Shown here: one piece after another, positions 56,220-64,000 of the stretch
How positions within the stretch are numbered: the stretch's first letter is position 1
Layout: every line of letters starts with the position of its first letter
Assembly: GCF_000238355.1 (NCBI RefSeq)
Contig: NZ_AHCA01000001.1
Location: 620,001-684,000 of the forward strand
Reading direction: 5' to 3'
DNA length: 64,000 bases
Origin: Pseudoalteromonas haloplanktis ATCC 14393
Lineage (GTDB): Bacteria; Pseudomonadota; Gammaproteobacteria; Enterobacterales; Alteromonadaceae
Position numbers and translations under genes: made by a program
The notes under the pieces: model-generated
Told to the model about the DNA's origin: nothing
What the model saw: the letters and a program-made list of their open reading frames with translations, nothing else
Database searches by the model: none

Positions 56220-57173
56220 ATGTCTAGCCAATTAGAACAATTAAAAACCATGACCACTGTGGTTGCTGATACCGGTGATTTTGAAGCGATCGATCAATAT
56301 AAACCGCAAGATGCCACAACAAACCCATCGTTATTGCTCAATGCCATTAACATTGAAAAGTATCGTCCACTGGCTGTTGAAGCCGTTGCTTGGGCTAAGC
56401 AACAAACCAATGACAAAGCACAAGTGATCAGTAAAGCCGCAGATAAGTTATCAGTATTGATTGGTGCAAACTTAATGGCGCAAGTGCCGGGTTTAGTATC
56501 AACTGAAGTTGATGCGCGCTTATCGTTTGATACGCAAGCAACCATAGATAAAGCACTTGAACTTGTTACGCTATATAAAGAGCAAGATATTGATACCTCA
56601 CGCGTATTGATCAAAATCGCCTCTACATGGGAAGGTATTCAAGCAGCAAAAATACTTGAACAACAAGGTATTCGTTGTAACTTAACGCTGGTATTCGCGT
56701 TTGCTCAAGCTCGTGCCTGTGCTGAGGTAGGTGCATACCTAATCTCACCATTCGTTGGTCGAATTCTTGATTGGTATAAAGCCAATAATGCTGATACCGA
56801 CTTCAGTGGTGCTAACGATCCTGGCGTGCAATCAGTGACGCACATTTATGACTTTTTCAAAAAGCATGATTATAAAACCATCGTTATGGGCGCAAGTTTC
56901 AGAAACATCAACGAAATTCAACTACTAGCAGGCTGTGATCGATTAACTATCAGCCCTGGTCTATTGTCAGAGCTGGCAGCAACAGATGCGCCTTTAGTAC
57001 GTCAACTTACTCCTACAACTGAAACAGTTGCGGCGCCTGAGCCTATGAGTGAGCAAGCTTTCCGCTGGGAAATGAACCAAGATGCAATGGCAACAGATAA
57101 ACTAAGCCAAGGCATTCGTCAGTTTGCAATTGACCAAGAAAAGCTTGAAGCCATTTTAGCTGAGCTAGTCTAA
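56220..57173 (+). CDS. tal: Transaldolase
   Basis: This 317-residue class I transaldolase has the substrate and Schiff-base residues in [22 protein letters not shown] (active-site Lys) and [12 protein letters not shown], and the C-terminal [16 protein letters not shown]. It exchanges three-carbon units between pentose and heptose phosphates. It is divergent from araB and next to transketolase, so it most likely serves arabinose-derived pentose phosphates. The ATG at 56220 follows AGGA; TTG and ATG codons just upstream are less likely. Confidence 0.95.
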   Translation: MSSQLEQLKTMTTVVADTGDFEAIDQYKPQDATTNPSLLLNAINIEKYRPLAVEAVAWAKQQTNDKAQVISKAADKLSVLIGANLMAQVPGLVSTEVDARLSFDTQATIDKALELVTLYKEQDIDTSRVLIKIASTWEGIQAAKILEQQGIRCNLTLVFAFAQARACAEVGAYLISPFVGRILDWYKANNADTDFSGANDPGVQSVTHIYDFFKKHDYKTIVMGASFRNINEIQLLAGCDRLTISPGLLSELAATDAPLVRQLTPTTETVAAPEPMSEQAFRWEMNQDAMATDKLSQGIRQFAIDQEKLEAILAELV

Positions 57174-57234
57174 ATCATTAACTAAATTGCGCTCTTGATG
57201 ATCAATCATTATCAAGAGTTCGAATTAAATACAT

Positions 57235-57274
57235 AAAAAAGCCCGCTGATTTAATTAAATCAGCGGGCTTTTTA
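57235..57274. terminator. Bidirectional rho-independent terminator between tal and tkt
   Basis: AAAAAAGCCCGCTGATTTAA pairs with TTAAATCAGCGGGCTTTTT, flanked by A- and T-runs so it can end both convergent genes. Confidence 0.93.
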
Positions 57275-57292
57275 TCAGGTAAAACTTTTAAC

Positions 57293-59296
57293 TTAGATGT
57301 CGCTTAATAACGCATTTGCTTTAGCAACTAAGTTCTCAACGGTAAAACCAAAATGCGCTAGTAATACCGCACCCGGTGCTGACTCACCAAACGTAGTCAT
57401 CCCTAATACGTCGCCATCTTGACCAACGTACTTATACCAAAAGTCACTGTGCGCAGCTTCTACAGCAATTTTAGCAACGCCTGCTGGTAACACACTTTGG
57501 CGGTAAGCTTTATCTTGCAAATCAAACTGATTGGTTGATGGCATAGAGACAACGCGAACTTGCTTGCCTTGAGCTGTAAGTTCAGCTGCCGCATTAACCG
57601 CTAATTCGACTTCAGAACCAGTCGCCATTAAAATTAGCTCTGGTGTTTGCTCACACTCAACTAAGGTGTAGCCTCCTTTTGCAACGTCAGCTACTTGCGC
57701 TTCGTTTCGGGCCATTGCTTTAGTTCCTTGGCGACTAAAGATCAATGCACTTGGACCAGCTTGTTTGAGTAAAGACTGACTCCATGCAACGGCTGTTTCA
57801 ACCTCATCGCATGGGCGCCACGTTGTCATATTAGGCGTCATACGCAAATTGGCAATTTGTTCAATCGGCTGATGGGTTGGGCCATCTTCACCTTGACCAA
57901 TCGAGTCGTGGGTGTAGACAAAAATGCTTTGCGCATTCATTAATGCCGACATACGCACAGCATTGCGTGCATATTCCATAAACATTAAGAAGGTAGCGCC
58001 AAATGGGATAAACCCGCCATGTAACGCAATACCATTCATAATCGCGCTCATACCAAATTCACGCACACCATAAAATACATAGTTGCCCGCATCATCATCT
58101 TGTAAGCCTTTGGCATCAGGCCATAAGGTTAAATTTGACCCTGCTAAATCGGCTGAGCCCCCCATTAATTCTGGCAAATGGTCAGCGAAGAAGGTAATAG
58201 CATTTTGTGATGATTTGCGCGTAGCAATGTTTTGCATATCGTCTTGGCACTTTGCAATGTATTGATCAGCAATTTCTGCAAAGTTGCTCGGTAATGATTT
58301 AGCTGTTACACGACGATTAAACTCTTTACTTAGCTCTGGGTGCGCTTTGCTGTAAGCGGCAAACGTTTGTTGCCATGCACTTTCTAAGTCTTGTCCCTTA
58401 GCTTGCGTGTTCCACTCATTATATACATTTTGTGGAATTTCAAAGGCTGGATGTGGCCAATTTAGTTGCTCACGAACCGCTGCAATTTCATCATTGCCAA
58501 GTGGTGAGCCATGACAATCATGACTACCTGATTTATTAGGTGAACCAAAGCCAATCACCGTTTTACAACAGATAAGCGTTGGTTGCTCAGGGTTCGCTTG
58601 CGCCGCTTCAATCGCACTGGCAATCGCTGCCATGTCGTGGCCATCAACACCACGAATAACTTGCCAACCGTATGATTCAAAACGCTTTGGCGTATCGTCA
58701 GTAAACCAGCCTTCCACTTCGCCATCAATTGAAATGCCATTGTCATCCCAAAAGGCAATCAACTTTCCTAGCTTTAACGTACCGGCTAATGAACATGCTT
58801 CATGAGAGATACCTTCCATCAAACACCCATCGCCTAAAAAGCAATAAGTAAAGTGATCAACGATATCAAAATGTGGCTTGTTAAATTGTGCCGCTAAGGT
58901 TTTTTCAGCAATCGCCATGCCTACCGCATTAGCAATACCCGCACCTAATGGCCCTGTGGTTGTTTCAACCCCTGGCGTATAACCGTACTCTGGGTGGCCA
59001 GGCGTTTTTGAATGTAATTGGCGAAACTGTTTAATGTCTTCAATGCTGACGTCATAACCACTTAGATGCAATAGCGCATATTGCAACATGGAACCATGGC
59101 CATTTGACAATACAAAACGGTCGCGGTTAACCCAGTTAGGGTTTGATGGGTTGTGACGGTGAAAATTTTGCCAAAGTACCGCGGCAATATCGGCCATTCC
59201 CATTGGCGCACCTGGGTGGCCAGAGTTAGCTTTTTGAACGGCATCGACAGCAAGCATGCGAATTGCATTAGCAGATTGAGAACTGGGCAGAGTCAT
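57293..59296 (-). CDS. tkt: Transketolase
   Basis: The 667-residue thiamine diphosphate enzyme matches the family throughout: [30 protein letters not shown] with FWDDNGIS (cofactor loop), [25 protein letters not shown] and [11 protein letters not shown]. It works with transaldolase in the non-oxidative pentose pathway. Convergent with tal, it is in the arabinose locus and may be a dedicated copy; another general copy may exist elsewhere. An AT-rich operator-like motif is upstream. Confidence 0.97.
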   Translation of the reverse strand: MTLPSSQSANAIRMLAVDAVQKANSGHPGAPMGMADIAAVLWQNFHRHNPSNPNWVNRDRFVLSNGHGSMLQYALLHLSGYDVSIEDIKQFRQLHSKTPGHPEYGYTPGVETTTGPLGAGIANAVGMAIAEKTLAAQFNKPHFDIVDHFTYCFLGDGCLMEGISHEACSLAGTLKLGKLIAFWDDNGISIDGEVEGWFTDDTPKRFESYGWQVIRGVDGHDMAAIASAIEAAQANPEQPTLICCKTVIGFGSPNKSGSHDCHGSPLGNDEIAAVREQLNWPHPAFEIPQNVYNEWNTQAKGQDLESAWQQTFAAYSKAHPELSKEFNRRVTAKSLPSNFAEIADQYIAKCQDDMQNIATRKSSQNAITFFADHLPELMGGSADLAGSNLTLWPDAKGLQDDDAGNYVFYGVREFGMSAIMNGIALHGGFIPFGATFLMFMEYARNAVRMSALMNAQSIFVYTHDSIGQGEDGPTHQPIEQIANLRMTPNMTTWRPCDEVETAVAWSQSLLKQAGPSALIFSRQGTKAMARNEAQVADVAKGGYTLVECEQTPELILMATGSEVELAVNAAAELTAQGKQVRVVSMPSTNQFDLQDKAYRQSVLPAGVAKIAVEAAHSDFWYKYVGQDGDVLGMTTFGESAPGAVLLAHFGFTVENLVAKANALLSDI

Positions 59297-59310
59297 CTTT
59301 TCTTATCCTG

Positions 59311-59335
59311 TTAATATTATATTATAAATAATATC
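59311..59335. promoter_or_regulatory. Weak operator-like motif upstream of tkt
   Basis: TTAATATTATATTATAAATA is AT-rich and similar to the recurring motif, but lacks the core TTGTAT. Confidence 0.25.
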
Positions 59336-59493
59336 TCAAAATGTAATATAAATAGCAATCAGAAATCACCCTAACTCGCTAAAAACTGCATATTAGGCAA
59401 CCTAATATGCAGTTATCCTAGTCATTTTCACAGAGCTTAACTATTTTTTGTACAAAGAAGAGTAAATGAGAAGACAAAAGACAACGAGCTCAT

Positions 59494-60018
59494 TCATCCT
59501 AGCATACGCTGTAATAAACCATCTTTTTTTATAAACTGGTGTACAAATGCCATCACGATATGACCAGCAATAAGTACAAGCAAAGTCCATGCAATATAAG
59601 GATGTAACCCCCCTATACTGGCCAGCCATGCAATACCATCACTTTTTGCAACTAGTTGCACACCAAACACGGTTAAACCATAGCCTTTACCCACCATATA
59701 GGCAAGACCAGTCACAGGCATTAACACCATTCCTAAATATAATAGCCCATGCCCTACTTTAACAAAAACAGCCAACTGTTCGTCGACAGGCGGTCGATTT
59801 GCACGCTGTGACATAAACCAGCCAATGCGCACAATTATAAGTACAAGCAATAATACACCAATCGATATATGCCAGGGTACAAGCACTTGACCTACCCAAT
59901 GCTCCCCCTCATTAATACGGTCAAATAGCTTTAACATTTGCCAAAAAATAAGCACCGCCATTGCCCAATGAAAAAACCGTGAAACCGCGCCATATTTTTC
60001 TTGTGAGTCATAAAGCAT
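59494..60018 (-). CDS. Cytochrome b561
   Basis: This 174-residue membrane protein has four helices with the heme-ligand histidine pairs typical of bacterial b561: FFHWAMAVLIF, WHISIGVLLL, GHGLLYLGM and GHIVMAFVHQFI. Such proteins pass electrons between quinol and periplasmic acceptors, or handle superoxide. The start at 60018 follows GGAG; the longer frame to 60030 is less likely. It is separated from tkt by ~200 bases and has no clear link to arabinose use. Confidence 0.9.
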   Translation of the reverse strand: MLYDSQEKYGAVSRFFHWAMAVLIFWQMLKLFDRINEGEHWVGQVLVPWHISIGVLLLVLIIVRIGWFMSQRANRPPVDEQLAVFVKVGHGLLYLGMVLMPVTGLAYMVGKGYGLTVFGVQLVAKSDGIAWLASIGGLHPYIAWTLLVLIAGHIVMAFVHQFIKKDGLLQRMLG

Positions 60019-60186
60019 TACACTCTCCATTATTTATCTACACTTTATTCAATATAGCCTGCTTCCGTGTTTTTAGCACCTAACAGAGCAGCGCGAAAAG
60101 TAAATGAGAAGTAGCCCCAGGTTACAAACGTCAAGCTTGAAGTCGCCGATAAACACCTTCTTAATTGCTTGCGAAGTTGGCTGTGT

Positions 60187-61200
60187 TGTAGGTCGTGCTT
60201 TAGCGCGAAAAATGAACTGGGTTTCAAACAAACCACGGTGTTAACAATCCATCCATGGAGCTTGGTTACATCTGTCATCCATGACCTTACTTCCTCAGGC
60301 TGCGCTATTTACTAGATAAGCCGTTTACTCTAGGCGTCCTGCCTTTCGCCATAAAGGCCTGCTTCGTAGTTCAAAAATATTCCCGATATTTTTGTTGGTC
60401 CTTCGTCACCTAAGCTGCCGCTGTTGTAGGTCGTGCTTTAGCGCGAAAATTAACTGAACTTCAAATAAACCACAGTGTTTACAATCCATCCATGGAGCTT
60501 GGTTACATCGGTCATCCATGACCTCACTTCCTCAGGCTGCGAAACTCCGTTTCGGTCCCTCGTCACCTAAGCTGCCTGTGTTGTAGGTCGTGCTTTAGCG
60601 CGAAAAATGAACTGAATTTCAAACAAACCACAGTGTTTACAATCCATCCATGGAGCTTGGTTACATCGGTCATCCATGACCTCACTTCCTCAGGCTGCGC
60701 TATTTACTAGATAACCCGTTTACTCTAGGCGTCCTGCCTTTCGCCATAAAGGCCTGCTTCGTAGTTCAAAAATATTCCCGATATTTTTGTCGGTCCTTCG
60801 TCACCTAAGCTGCCTGTGTTGTAGGTCGTGCTTTAGCGCGGAAAATGAACTGAATTTCAAACAAACCACAGTGTTTACAATCCATCCATGGAGCTTGGTT
60901 ACATCGGTCATCCATGACCTCACTTCCTCAGGCTGCGCTATTTACTAGATAAACCGTTTACTTTAGGCATCCTGCCTTTCGCCATAAAGGCCTGCTTCGC
61001 AGTTCAAAAATATTCCCGATATTTTTGTCGGTCCTTCGTCACCTAAGCTGCCTGTGTTGTAGGTCGTGCTTTAGCGCGAAAATTAACTGAACTTCAAACA
61101 AACCACGGTGTTTACAATCCATCCATGGAGCTTGGTTACATCGGTCATCCATGACCTCACTTCCTCAGGCTGCGAAACTCCGTTTCGGTCCTTCGTCACC
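60187..61200. repeat. Tandem array of the ~238 bp TGTAGGTCGTGC repeat (5 copies)
   Basis: Units begin at 60187, 60425, 60582, 60820 and 61058. Three are the long form (238 bases) and two, starting at 60425 and 61058, are short (157 and ~143 bases). In the short form a block of about 95 bases is replaced by AAACTCCGTTTCGG. Unit A ends CACCTAAGCTGCCGCTG; units B-D end CACCTAAGCTGCCTGTG, the same as the start of the CRISPR repeat. The last unit runs without a break into the first CRISPR repeat. The family also occurs at 24631-25186. Confidence 0.92.
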
Positions 61201-61644
61201 TAAGCTGCCTGTGCGGCAGTGAACCTGCAATGATGAAATCCGCCGTGTTTTTGGTTTTTCTAAGCTGCCTGTGCGGCAGTGAACGTGATATTGATTTTAT
61301 AGAAGTGGGTAAACGCTTTCTAAGCTGCCTGTGCGGCAGTGAACGTCCATGCCTATGAATATCTTTTCACCTTGCTTTTCTAAGCTGCCTGTGCGGCAGT
61401 GAACTATACATAAAAAAGCCGCATACGTCACTATGCTTTCTAAGCTGCCTGTGCGGCAGTGAACACCCGTCCTTTCAATTTGAGATTCAACTTGATTTTC
61501 TAAGCTGCCTGTGCGGCAGTAAACTATTACATGTTTGAACCAAAAGGCTCGTATAATTTCTAAGCTGCCTGTGCGGCAGTAAACTGGCAAAGGCAATGGC
61601 AGCAAGTGAGTTGTTATTTCTAAGCTGCCTGTGCGGCAGTGAAC
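61197..61644 (-). CRISPR. Type I-F CRISPR array, 8 repeats and 7 spacers
   Basis: Eight 28-base repeats read GTTCACTGCCGCACAGGCAG plus CTTAGAAA on the minus strand, the canonical I-F repeat. They start on the plus strand at 61197, 61257, 61317, 61377, 61437, 61497, 61557 and 61617, always 60 apart, so all seven spacers are 32 nt. The inner palindrome CTGCCG/CGGCAG forms the Cas6f hairpin. The repeat at 61197 has CACC for TTTC, marking the distal end, so transcription is toward lower coordinates with the leader at 61645 onward. Repeats at 61497 and 61557 share a G-to-A change. No intact cas gene is present in the window. Confidence 0.97.
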
Positions 61645-61771
61645 GGAATACCAGCATAAAAGTAACTTACAACAAGCCGTTAGGTTAAATATTGCTATTT
61701 TAACTTATAAAAAACGACCTATTATAATTCATTGTTTTTATAGTAAATTTTTAAAGAGCAAAAATAAAGGG
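61645..61771 (-). promoter_or_regulatory. Putative CRISPR leader
   Basis: An AT-rich ~127-base stretch abuts the leader-proximal repeat and separates it from the cas6f-like remnant. This spacing is usual for type I-F loci, where cas6f ends just upstream of the leader. A promoter is expected but not resolved. Confidence 0.6.
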
Positions 61772-61933
61772 TTAAAGCCAAGGTACGGTAGCGGTTTTGC
61801 TTAATCCATATGAATCAAATTTACCATCAATAGGTTTATCTTTTAACTCACTAAACGCAAAGGATTTGCGATGTATTTGTTCTGTTGAACTACTGAAAAA
61901 ATTTAGGTAAAGATTCTCAGCAGCGCTAAGCAT
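61772..61933 (-). pseudogene. Probable cas6f (csy4) 3' remnant
   Basis: A minus-strand frame of 53 codons (open back to 61975) ends DSYGLSKTATVPWL. This closely resembles the conserved C-terminus of type I-F Cas6f proteins (YGLS...VPWF), preceded by SSSTEQ and KPIDGKF in the expected order. Full-length Cas6f has about 185 residues, so only the end survives, and no start with a ribosome site is seen. The position and orientation, directly ahead of the leader, are exactly those of cas6f in I-F loci. Family assignment is from memory of the motif, not a search. Confidence 0.6.
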
Positions 61934-61975
61934 ACATTTCACATGGTTTAATAAAAATGTGTACTTTGTTTTGAA

Positions 61976-62320
61976 CTAAACATGGCGCGGGCTCTATCCT
62001 TACATAGTGGTGAGTTTAACCATATTAGGTATTCACTTTGAGCTTGCTAATCTTAAATTGACAACGAGAGTCAAAACAAAATTTCTTTTCTGCCTGAACT
62101 ATTTGCTTTAAATCAAAAATTAAACATGCTTTCTGTGCGCATCTTGAAAAACATGACCATAATCTTGCTATCGTAATTATCTTACTGACATACTTTGTCA
62201 CGATTTTTTACTAGGTGAGCTCGCAGCTCAATGGTAATCTTAGCCAAGTTACATTTGTACATAATAAATAAACAACGTTTTGTAACGCCGCCATTTGGCA
62301 ATAATCTAAGGAGAGTATCT
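61976..62320. other. Intergenic stretch between cas6f remnant and SPFH gene
   Basis: No supported gene is seen. If the cas operon was deleted, the scar should lie in or near this interval. The SPFH reading frame can be extended back to 62231 but without a ribosome site. Confidence 0.4.
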
Positions 62321-63274
62321 ATGGACCCTATCGCGCAAATTCTCAACATGTTATTTACTGTTGAAGCGTTTTTACTCATTTTTGTTTTAGTGCTGCTAAA
62401 AAGCAGTGTGAAATTTGTACCGCAAAACCGCGCATGGTTGATTGAACGTTTTGGTAAGTACCAATCAACCAAAGAAGCGGGCTTAAACTTCATTGTGCCA
62501 TTTGTTGATCGTATTGCAGCTGATCGTAGCTTAAAAGAGCAAGCACAAGATGTGCCTTCGCAATCTGCCATCACCAAAGACAACATCTCACTGATTGTCG
62601 ATGGTGTATTGTATTTCCGTGTACTTGACCCGTACAAAGCCACATATGGCGTTGACGATTATGTGTTTGCAGTAACGCAACTTTCGCAAACCACCATGCG
62701 TTCTGAGCTGGGTAAAATGGAGCTTGATAAAACCTTTGAAGAGCGTGATTTACTCAATACCAATATTGTTGCAGCCATTAACCAAGCCGCTGAGCCTTGG
62801 GGTATTCAAGTATTACGTTATGAAATAAAAGATATTGTGCCACCGCAATCGGTTATGGAAGCGATGGAAGCGCAAATGAAAGCGGAGCGTGTAAAACGTG
62901 CGCAAATTTTAGAATCAGAAGGTGACCGACAAGCCAATATCAACGTCGCAGAAGGTAAAAAGCAAGCACAAGTATTGGCAGCAGAAGCTGAAAAAGCCGA
63001 GCAAATCCTGCGCGCTGAAGGTGAAGCAAAGGCAATTATTGCGGTTGCTGAAGCACAAGCGGATGCACTGCGTAAAGTGGGTGAGGCGGCGGATACTGAA
63101 CAAGGTCAAAAAGCCATCCAATTAGACTTAGCGACCAAAGCTATTGCAGCGAAAGAAGCGATAGCGCGTGAATCTTCTGTCGTGTTACTACCAGATAACG
63201 GTACTGATGCCAGCTCAATGGTGGCACAAGCAATGTCAATTATTAATACCTTAAATACCAAGCAAAAAGGTTAA
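62321..63274 (+). CDS. SPFH/band 7 membrane protein (QmcA/paraslipin-like)
   Basis: The 317-residue protein has one N-terminal membrane helix (FTVEAFLLIFVLVLL) and an SPFH domain (VPQNRAWLIERFGKYQ, ALNFIVPFVDR-like, DGVLYFRVLDP). A long Glu/Ala-rich coiled coil follows (residues ~205-275, AEAEKAEQILRAEGEAKA). It fits QmcA/YbbK paraslipins, which organise membrane microdomains with an NfeD partner. The ATG at 62321 follows AAGGAG. The next gene, 17 bases on, is an NfeD protein, the classic operon. Confidence 0.93.
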   Translation: MDPIAQILNMLFTVEAFLLIFVLVLLKSSVKFVPQNRAWLIERFGKYQSTKEAGLNFIVPFVDRIAADRSLKEQAQDVPSQSAITKDNISLIVDGVLYFRVLDPYKATYGVDDYVFAVTQLSQTTMRSELGKMELDKTFEERDLLNTNIVAAINQAAEPWGIQVLRYEIKDIVPPQSVMEAMEAQMKAERVKRAQILESEGDRQANINVAEGKKQAQVLAAEAEKAEQILRAEGEAKAIIAVAEAQADALRKVGEAADTEQGQKAIQLDLATKAIAAKEAIARESSVVLLPDNGTDASSMVAQAMSIINTLNTKQKG

Positions 63275-63291
63275 TTATATAGGAGCAAGGT

Positions 63292-63747
63292 ATGCAGTTT
63301 ATTATAGATAATTTACCGCAAACGTTGATGATATTAGGCGTATTAGCACTAATAATAGAAGTTGCTGTACTTGGCATGTCTACGTTTATATTGTTGTTTT
63401 TGGGTATTTCTTTATTTGCGACAGGCTTAATGATGAACTTTGGTTTATTAGATGCATCATTAACAACAGCACTTTGGAGTAACACACTAATTACCGCAGC
63501 TTGTGCATTATTATTGTGGAAACCGCTTAAGCGAATGCAAGAAAACGTAGATAGCAAAAGTGTGAAAAGTGATTTTGCCGACCTTAATTTTGTGCTCACT
63601 AATGATGTTAATGAGTTAGGCCTTACCACTCACCCGTACTCAGGAATAACCTGGAAACTAAAAAGCCAGCAACCGCTGAGCGCCGGCACCCATGTAAAAG
63701 TGGTAAAAAAGGAAGTCGGCGTAATGTGGGTTGAGCCTCTAATTTAA
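63292..63747 (+). CDS. NfeD family membrane protein
   Basis: This 151-residue protein has three or four N-terminal helices (LPQTLMILGVLALIIEVAVLG, FILLFLGISLFATGLMM, ALWSNTLITAACALLLW). A C-terminal OB-fold ends HVKVVKKEVGVMWVEPL. It is the short NfeD form that pairs with SPFH proteins; the two likely form a complex in the inner membrane. ATG follows AGGAG 6 bases upstream. Confidence 0.92.
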   Translation: MQFIIDNLPQTLMILGVLALIIEVAVLGMSTFILLFLGISLFATGLMMNFGLLDASLTTALWSNTLITAACALLLWKPLKRMQENVDSKSVKSDFADLNFVLTNDVNELGLTTHPYSGITWKLKSQQPLSAGTHVKVVKKEVGVMWVEPLI

Positions 63748-64000
63748 GTCTCTGCACTTTAGTATGTAGCGTGTGATCAGTTTCACGCTACTTACATCCT
63801 CTTTTTATAAAGTAAACCAACTTGGTTACAAAACAGCTGCAATTTACGTCACAATCACGTTAAAAATATAAAGCGAACTTGATAAAAAATTGTTAACCGT
63901 TGATTTAATTTACAAATAAACCCGCTTCAATCTGACTGCGAGCTGAATTTTTACTTGTTTCACACCACATTTATCGCTAGTTTAGGCTATTATAAATTAT

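Noticed and set aside
60045..60278. Minus-strand 77-residue frame
   Set aside because: It lies across the start of the repeat array, has no ribosome site, and the same kind of frame would appear in every unit.
60187..61200. Repeat array as part of the CRISPR array
   Set aside because: The units are 238 or ~157 bases and carry only the first 14 bases of the CRISPR repeat; the spacing is not CRISPR-like.
61297..61605. Minus-strand 102-residue frame across the CRISPR array
   Set aside because: It translates repeated CRISPR units (YCRTGSLE); not a gene.

Overview
This window reads as chromosomal DNA of a marine gammaproteobacterium, most likely Pseudoalteromonas or a close Alteromonadales relative. 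The evidence is low GC, TonB-dependent carbohydrate uptake, c-di-GMP sensors, an I-F type CRISPR repeat and the protein content. The genus is an inference from gene content and style; no database was searched.

Layout. Bases 1-9.1 kb are mixed housekeeping and accessory genes: a phospholipase D-type lipoprotein cut by the window edge, bfd, three GNAT acetyltransferases, an AraC regulator, a second-copy-like RsgA GTPase, a beta-lactamase-fold serine hydrolase, and a GDT1/UPF0016 manganese exporter behind a yybP-ykoY riboswitch. Bases 9.5-14.4 kb hold a siderophore receptor with a strong Fur box, a thioredoxin-like protein, a chemotaxis receptor and an isochorismatase-family hydrolase. Bases 14.5-24.5 kb are signalling: a 1512-residue propeller/PAS/GGDEF/EAL protein, a hybrid histidine kinase, a CDF metal exporter and a GAF-GGDEF cyclase.

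Bases 25.2-59.3 kb form one large L-arabinose/arabinan utilisation locus. Arabinan is attacked at the surface and in the periplasm by five GH43 enzymes, a GH127 beta-L-arabinofuranosidase and a GH97 enzyme. A TonB-dependent receptor imports oligosaccharides, and GPH and SSS symporters carry sugar across the inner membrane. A secreted mutarotase, AraA, AraB and AraD, then transaldolase and transketolase, take L-arabinose to central metabolism. A GntR/FCD regulator sits with a sugar dehydrogenase, a TauE-like permease and an SMP-30 lactonase, suggesting an oxidative side branch. An AT-rich operator-like motif resembling TTGTATGATAATA recurs in front of most of these genes.

Bases 59.5-64 kb hold cytochrome b561, a tandem array of a ~238 bp repeat that runs directly into a small I-F CRISPR array (8 repeats, 7 spacers of 32 nt), a fragment that looks like the C-terminus of Cas6f, and an SPFH/NfeD pair. 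No complete cas gene is in the window. The repeat-array/CRISPR junction and the cas6f remnant are the most unusual observations: they look like a decayed I-F locus whose distal end was overwritten by recombination through a 10-base identity.
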